Assembly: GCA_902761605.1 (NCBI GenBank) | Contig: CACWLC010000018.1 | Coordinates: forward strand, 16,041-80,040 | Origin: an uncultured Prevotellaceae bacterium | GTDB taxonomy: Bacteria > Bacteroidota > Bacteroidia > Bacteroidales > Bacteroidaceae | Reading direction: 5' to 3' | DNA length: 64,000 bases | Shown here: one piece after another, positions 59,788-64,000 of the stretch | How the letters are laid out: every line of letters starts with the position of its first letter | How positions within the stretch are numbered: the stretch's first letter is position 1 | The notes under the pieces: generated by a model | Seen by the model: the letters and a program-made list of their open reading frames with translations, nothing else | The model's database searches: none | What the model was told of the DNA's origin: nothing | Translations under genes and position numbers: made by a program

Positions 59788-61203
59788 CTATTCCTGCTGT
59801 CTGCCTGTACACCTACTCCGGAGAATATCCAGAAGAGCGACCTCTTGCCGCCACTCTATCCTGACTACTGCGACGTTACTATTCCGGAGAATATTGCTCC
59901 ATTGAACTTCCTGCTGCGTGCTGACGGGTGCGATGCCATAGAGGTAGATGTACGTGGGACAGATGTAGTACGTACCGACCAGCGTACCATTACCATTAAT
60001 GCCAGAGGCAATGAGGCTGTCTTTGATATTGGTGAATGGAAAGCTTTACTTGAGCAGGCTGCTGAATGGGAGATGCCGCTCGTCGTTACCGTTACAGCAC
60101 GTATCAACGGTCAGTGGATACAATACAAGCCATTCCAATGGAAAGTGGCCAGAGACAAGATTGACCCTTATCTGACATATCGTCTTATAGAACCTGATTA
60201 TGAGATATGGAATCATGTTCAGATACAACAACGCTGCGTTGAGAACTTCGAAGTAAATGCCCTTGGGCACCACGAACAGTTGGAAAACCGCTGTATGAAC
60301 TGTCACACCTACGCCAACCAAGACCCACAGCTTTCTATGATGTATGTACGTGGACCTGGCGGTGGAGCAATCCTGAATCAGGGAGGACAACTCAGCAAGT
60401 TGAACATACCGGGCAGTGTGTATTTCTGTTTCAGTCCAAGTGGGCGTTATATTACCTACTCCACTCAGAAAATCATACCTGCTTTCCATAGCGATCCAAG
60501 TAAGCGGCTGGAAGTATATGATTCTTCTTCGAATGTGTTCGTGGCTGATATGCAGGAGCACCGCATAATCTCCTCACCTCTGCTAAGCGACAGCTTGAAG
60601 TTCGAAACCTTCCCTACATTCTCTCCCGATGGCAAGTACATCTACTATTGCGAAGCTGATAGCGTCATTCTTCCTGAGGATATCAGACAACTGCAATACA
60701 GGCTTGTTCGTATCGCCTTCGATGAGCATACCGGACAAATAGGTAATAGGATTGACACCATTTTCTCTGAGAGGAGTGTCTGTCATCCCCGTGTTTCGCC
60801 CGATGGCAAGATGATTCTTTATACTGTTGCCGACTATGGTACCTTCCCTATCTGGCATCCGGAAGCCGACTTGCAGATGATGAACCTGCAGACAGGTGCT
60901 ATAGATAGGCTTTCAATAGTTAATAGTCGGAAAAGTGACACCTATCACTCCTGGAGCAGCAACAGCCGTTGGTTCGTCTTTGCTTCAAAACGCGATGATG
61001 GCTTATACGGGAAACCATACTTCTGCTATGTTGATAAGGACGGTAAGGCACACAAACCATTCTGTCTGCCACAGGAGCATCCTACATTCTACGATAATAA
61101 TCTGAAGTCATTCAATGCACCAGAGTTAGGTAAGGGCAAAGTGCCCTTCGATGTTGATGATGTTGCTAAGGCAATGAAGATGGAAGCAGAGAGTTTCAAA
61201 TAG
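59710..61203 (+). CDS. CxxCH haem-motif lipoprotein with PD40/TolB-like propeller, 497 aa
   Basis: Signal core SFIIYHLSFLFLLSAC with lipobox LLSAC. N-terminal beta domain (residues about 40-150; YPDYCDVTIPENIAPLNF), a single haem-attachment motif C-M-N-C-H at 60292-60306, then propeller blades with PD40-type repeats (YFCFSPSGRYITYS, FPTFSPDGKYIYYC, HPRVSPDGKMILYT, WSSNSRWFVFAS). Probably a periplasmic c-type cytochrome or haem-bearing sensor; axial partner and role unknown. Starts 59692, 59710 or 59734 are possible; 59710 (MRNITY) aligns with MQNIIY in the paralogue. Confidence 0.82.
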   Translation: MRNITYITMQKMMVSRLSFIIYHLSFLFLLSACTPTPENIQKSDLLPPLYPDYCDVTIPENIAPLNFLLRADGCDAIEVDVRGTDVVRTDQRTITINARGNEAVFDIGEWKALLEQAAEWEMPLVVTVTARINGQWIQYKPFQWKVARDKIDPYLTYRLIEPDYEIWNHVQIQQRCVENFEVNALGHHEQLENRCMNCHTYANQDPQLSMMYVRGPGGGAILNQGGQLSKLNIPGSVYFCFSPSGRYITYSTQKIIPAFHSDPSKRLEVYDSSSNVFVADMQEHRIISSPLLSDSLKFETFPTFSPDGKYIYYCEADSVILPEDIRQLQYRLVRIAFDEHTGQIGNRIDTIFSERSVCHPRVSPDGKMILYTVADYGTFPIWHPEADLQMMNLQTGAIDRLSIVNSRKSDTYHSWSSNSRWFVFASKRDDGLYGKPYFCYVDKDGKAHKPFCLPQEHPTFYDNNLKSFNAPELGKGKVPFDVDDVAKAMKMEAESFK

Positions 61204-61232
61204 AAATATGGCGGCAACTGCCGCCATATTTC
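61203..61232. terminator. bidirectional intrinsic terminator
   Basis: Perfect stem GAAATATGGCGGCA / TGCCGCCATATTTC from stop codon to stop codon of the two convergent paralogues. Confidence 0.85.
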
Positions 61233-62710
61233 TATTTCACTTTTGTCTCTACGCGTTTGTCTGATTCTATTTCGTGACCAGCTTCGTAGGCATCGAATTC
61301 AACCTTCGTCTTTGTGAAGTCAGGGGTGTTGAATGAGAATAGGCTCTCGCTGTAATACTCCATAGGATGACGCTGAGGCAACATAAAGGGCTTGGAGAAA
61401 TGTCCCTTATCGTCAACACACGCCAAATACAGGCGAGTGTAGTATCCGTCATCACGTCGACTAGTAAAGACAACCCAGTGCGAATTCAGGCTCCAGTTAT
61501 GATAGCTGTCTGCCTTCTCGCTGTTTATCTCTTTCAATTCGCGAGCCTCTCCAGTCTGCAAGTCAAGCAGCCATTGATCACTCTCGTTATGCCAGATGGA
61601 GAAATATCCATAATCCATCAGGGTAAACATCATGTACTTGCCGTCGTATGATGGACGTGGCCAAGTCAGACTCTTACCCATTGCTACGGCATTAAAGATG
61701 GTGTCCGCCTTCTCACCGAATTTTCCCGTCTCAGGATCAAAGGATATCTTACAGAGGTTATATTTCTCATCCTTATAATGGACTGGATAATCCTGTTGCT
61801 TGCAGGTCATATAATATAATGTACGTCCGTCGGGAGAGAATACGGGCGAGTTCTCGCTCCAGTCTTTTGTCTGCAAGAGAGAGTCTGTCAGAATCTCATG
61901 GGTCGCAGGATTATATACAAAGACATCGCTGGAGAGGTCGAACACCTCGATGCGTTCATCCTTTATCACATGGAACCCCTGCCGGGTCTGATTAGTTGAG
62001 AAAGCACAGTATTTCCCACTTGGATGCCAGTATGGGTATACCATAGAACCTCCAAGCAAATCGTTTTTCGCCTTTAGCCATTCCCGCTTGCCGTCAATCT
62101 GGAACATAGTGGCTCCATGATTACCTCTAACGTGGAAAACAAACTTCGACGGGTCGGTCTGATGGGCGCTATGACAGTTGACACACATGCCTGGCACCTG
62201 AGTGTTCTCTATGATGGCATATTCATTGAAGTTTGACAGGTCGCGCTGATAGAGCCCCATCTTGCTATATGTCTCATAGCCAGGAGCTATACGACGATAG
62301 GTCAGTCCCCATTCGTCGATGGCATAAGGACTTACGTTTACGGTAAAGTCTTTATATTGCTTCCATTCGCCATCCATCTTAGCGCAGACAGTGAAAGTGA
62401 GTTTTCCTCCCTTGTTCTGCGCAGTAAGCGAGTGCCACTCATCTATTTCGAAGTCTGCATATTCTCCCTGAGAGTGTATCTCTCCACCCTTAGAACCTCG
62501 TATTGACACGTCTACCAAGTCAGCATCGTCAGCAGACAGGTCGAAGTTAAGCGGGGCAATCTCAGCAGGAATCGTGACCCCGATGTAATCAGGATAGATA
62601 TTTGGCATCTCTTCGACTACAATAGGATTCTCTGGCCTCGATGTACAGGCAAGAAGAAGTAGCACAAATGATAAATATATTATATTCTGCATAAGTTTAT
62701 CCTTTTTCAT
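61232..62710 (-). CDS. CxxCH haem-motif lipoprotein with PD40/TolB-like propeller (paralogue), 492 aa
   Basis: Same architecture as the convergent gene: lipobox LLLAC near residue 21, YPDYIGVTIPAEIAPLNF domain, haem motif C-V-N-C-H (near residue 177) in MCVNCHSAHQTDP, then propeller repeats (YCAFSTNQTR, SPVFSPDGRTLYYM, RPSYDGKYMMFT, WSLNSHWVVFTSRRDDG). The two proteins are clearly homologous from end to end but far from identical, so the duplication is old. Ten nt after the DUF6057 paralogue on the same strand. Confidence 0.84.
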   Translation of the reverse strand: MKKDKLMQNIIYLSFVLLLLACTSRPENPIVVEEMPNIYPDYIGVTIPAEIAPLNFDLSADDADLVDVSIRGSKGGEIHSQGEYADFEIDEWHSLTAQNKGGKLTFTVCAKMDGEWKQYKDFTVNVSPYAIDEWGLTYRRIAPGYETYSKMGLYQRDLSNFNEYAIIENTQVPGMCVNCHSAHQTDPSKFVFHVRGNHGATMFQIDGKREWLKAKNDLLGGSMVYPYWHPSGKYCAFSTNQTRQGFHVIKDERIEVFDLSSDVFVYNPATHEILTDSLLQTKDWSENSPVFSPDGRTLYYMTCKQQDYPVHYKDEKYNLCKISFDPETGKFGEKADTIFNAVAMGKSLTWPRPSYDGKYMMFTLMDYGYFSIWHNESDQWLLDLQTGEARELKEINSEKADSYHNWSLNSHWVVFTSRRDDGYYTRLYLACVDDKGHFSKPFMLPQRHPMEYYSESLFSFNTPDFTKTKVEFDAYEAGHEIESDKRVETKVK

Positions 62711-62720
62711 TTATCCATTA

Positions 62721-64000
62721 TCATTTAACCAGGTAGTACCATGCTGTATTCCTGAATCTTTCCAGTTCTGCGGAGCTCTTATTGGCAGAATAGACTCTTG
62801 CAAAATCACTCATCTGCTGGAGTGTCAGCTGGTTAACCATGCCTTGTGGAGGCTGTTGGCGCTTCTGCATGAAAGCGAAGGCAATAGCTTCCTGAATGGC
62901 ACGGGGATTATATGGAATGGTGTTTTGCACATACTGTATATACGACATAAACCTTGGGATGTCTCTGTCTAGCAGAGGTGCCATAACCAGATATTGTGCC
63001 GCCATCTGGTTCTCTTTGTTATGCATAAACAGTTGTCCGCAAATCTTGTCCAACTCATCTTCGCTGAACAGGAAGTCTTCGTCGAGGCGATACTGTCGCA
63101 GGGTGCCGTACAGAGGGTGGGCATCTATCTGTTTCTCGTCGCCAAGCATTGCCATGGTGCGCTTTGCCCATGGGCGGTAGAAGATGGTCTTCTCAAGCAT
63201 CTGCAGGTATTTCCTTGCCACTTCATATTCTCCGTTTATAAGGTTCGTCTCCGCAAGGCGTTTTACCACTCTGGCACTCTTGTTATAGTTAGGTATGGCC
63301 TCCATTGCCTCGAAGGCAAAGCGCTGGGCGGTGTTGACGAGACCGAGATGGAAATATATCTCTCCGTTCAGTTGTGACGTTGCATAATTGCGCTCAAACT
63401 TGGGGAGCAGCCCCTCGCTGGTGCGCTGATAGAAATCAAAGGCGCGCTCACCAAGCTGGTTTGTCATGGCTAAAGCTAGGTTCGTAGCACAGACACTCAT
63501 CGGAAGGTCGGGTGTCTGTTTCTCCGCCTTAGCGATGATGCCTTGCCAGTCTTTTATTCTTACCAGATAGTCGTATTCCAGCAGTTCGTATTTCTTGCTG
63601 TCATATCCCATGTCGGGAATCCCTGAAACAAGTGCTCCAAGAGCAAGAGCCTCACTGTACCTGACCCATGATTTCTGTTTTGGCAGAAGTCTGATAGCGA
63701 TGCTAAGAATCCAGATGAGGGCTGGTATTGCAATAAGAACGTATGGCATCGTCTCGGGGAAACGGTAATAGCTTATGCCGAGCATTACTCTTGACATAGG
63801 AAATGGTACGAAGTGAGTACTTATCAGCATCACAGCGAGAGCCCATATCAAAGATACAGGCATCACGCATAAAGCCACAAGTATTACCATTGGCCCTATA
63901 AGCCAGTATATAATAGGTATGAGTATAAACAGTGCTATTGACTTGGCTATTATCTGGCCTCGTGGATTATCATTCTTTGGAAATGCTGTCATCAATGCCC
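62721..64000 (-). CDS. DUF6057-type membrane protein, C-terminal part (runs off the window)
   Basis: The frame is open to the window edge; an internal ATG at 63992 (MTAFPKND) is available, but homologues have further N-terminal membrane helices, so the gene most likely begins outside. Visible: about four helices (SIALFILIPIIYWLIGPMVI, LIWALAVMLISTHFVPF, LIAIPALIWILSIAIRLL) and a soluble helical-repeat part with VVKRLAETNLINGEYEVARKY and a C-terminal LQQMSDFARVYS. It forms, with the CxxCH lipoprotein gene after it, a mirror image of the module at 58296-61203. Confidence 0.8.
   Translation of the reverse strand, partial: ALMTAFPKNDNPRGQIIAKSIALFILIPIIYWLIGPMVILVALCVMPVSLIWALAVMLISTHFVPFPMSRVMLGISYYRFPETMPYVLIAIPALIWILSIAIRLLPKQKSWVRYSEALALGALVSGIPDMGYDSKKYELLEYDYLVRIKDWQGIIAKAEKQTPDLPMSVCATNLALAMTNQLGERAFDFYQRTSEGLLPKFERNYATSQLNGEIYFHLGLVNTAQRFAFEAMEAIPNYNKSARVVKRLAETNLINGEYEVARKYLQMLEKTIFYRPWAKRTMAMLGDEKQIDAHPLYGTLRQYRLDEDFLFSEDELDKICGQLFMHNKENQMAAQYLVMAPLLDRDIPRFMSYIQYVQNTIPYNPRAIQEAIAFAFMQKRQQPPQGMVNQLTLQQMSDFARVYSANKSSAELERFRNTAWYYLVK

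Overview
The window looks like a chromosomal segment from a Bacteroidales bacterium, most likely Prevotellaceae. The signs are repeated Bacteroidetes-type promoters (TTTG, 19-20 bp, TAnnTTTGC), a SusC/SusD pair with glycoside hydrolases, NigD-like and DUF6057-type proteins, many lipoproteins, few Shine-Dalgarno sequences, and short-period AT-rich spacer repeats. No phage, insertion sequence, CRISPR array or rRNA was seen; there is one tRNA (Pro, CGG). The species cannot be named from the sequence alone.

Layout. 1-5.4 kb: a GNAT-like acetyltransferase (-), then an operon fadD-like / prfB / 52-aa membrane protein / CYTH protein, and a VanZ-like protein (-). 5.5-5.9 kb: gene debris. 6.0-9.4 kb: tandem NSS transporters plus a ComEA-like HhH protein. 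9.5-13.5 kb: tatA, tatC, a multi-cluster ferredoxin membrane protein and a Tat-signal aldo/keto reductase lipoprotein. 13.5-19.9 kb: a two-component system divergent from an OmpA-like / coiled-coil / possible lysozyme-like operon, with twin palindromes between them. 19.9-20.3 kb: CCCTAACA and 22-bp repeats. 20.3-35.7 kb: an apparent arabinoxylan utilisation locus (CE1 esterase, three GH43 genes of which one is broken, GH3, type-B esterase, SusC, SusD). 35.8-41.4 kb: EamA transporter, tRNA-Pro, and murF with two exported proteins of unknown function.

41.5-45.7 kb: folP-cdaA and pta-ackA, the latter pair split by an inverted-repeat cassette carrying a short GxxExxY remnant. 45.8-49.6 kb: a lipoprotein that fuses a clostripain-like protease to an M15 peptidoglycan peptidase, a debris zone, and a KDG kinase. 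49.6-57.5 kb: housekeeping genes (lpxH, DUF59/SufT-like, radC, glycosyltransferase, efp, rpmH, PASTA protein, rluD-like, ddl, acyltransferase). 57.6-64 kb: a NigD-like lipoprotein and two convergent paralogous modules, each a DUF6057 membrane protein followed by a lipoprotein with one CxxCH haem motif and a PD40-like propeller.

The most unusual features are: (i) the C11-M15 fusion; (ii) the mirrored DUF6057/CxxCH modules; (iii) two identical-architecture palindromes 40 bp apart at the two-component locus; (iv) short-period repeats that invade genes, supplying the hydrophobic core of several signal peptides and forming inverted pairs around start codons; (v) a 9-bp in-frame repeat shared by two unrelated genes; and (vi) the inverted-repeat cassette between pta and ackA. 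All functions are inferred by reading; no database search was run.
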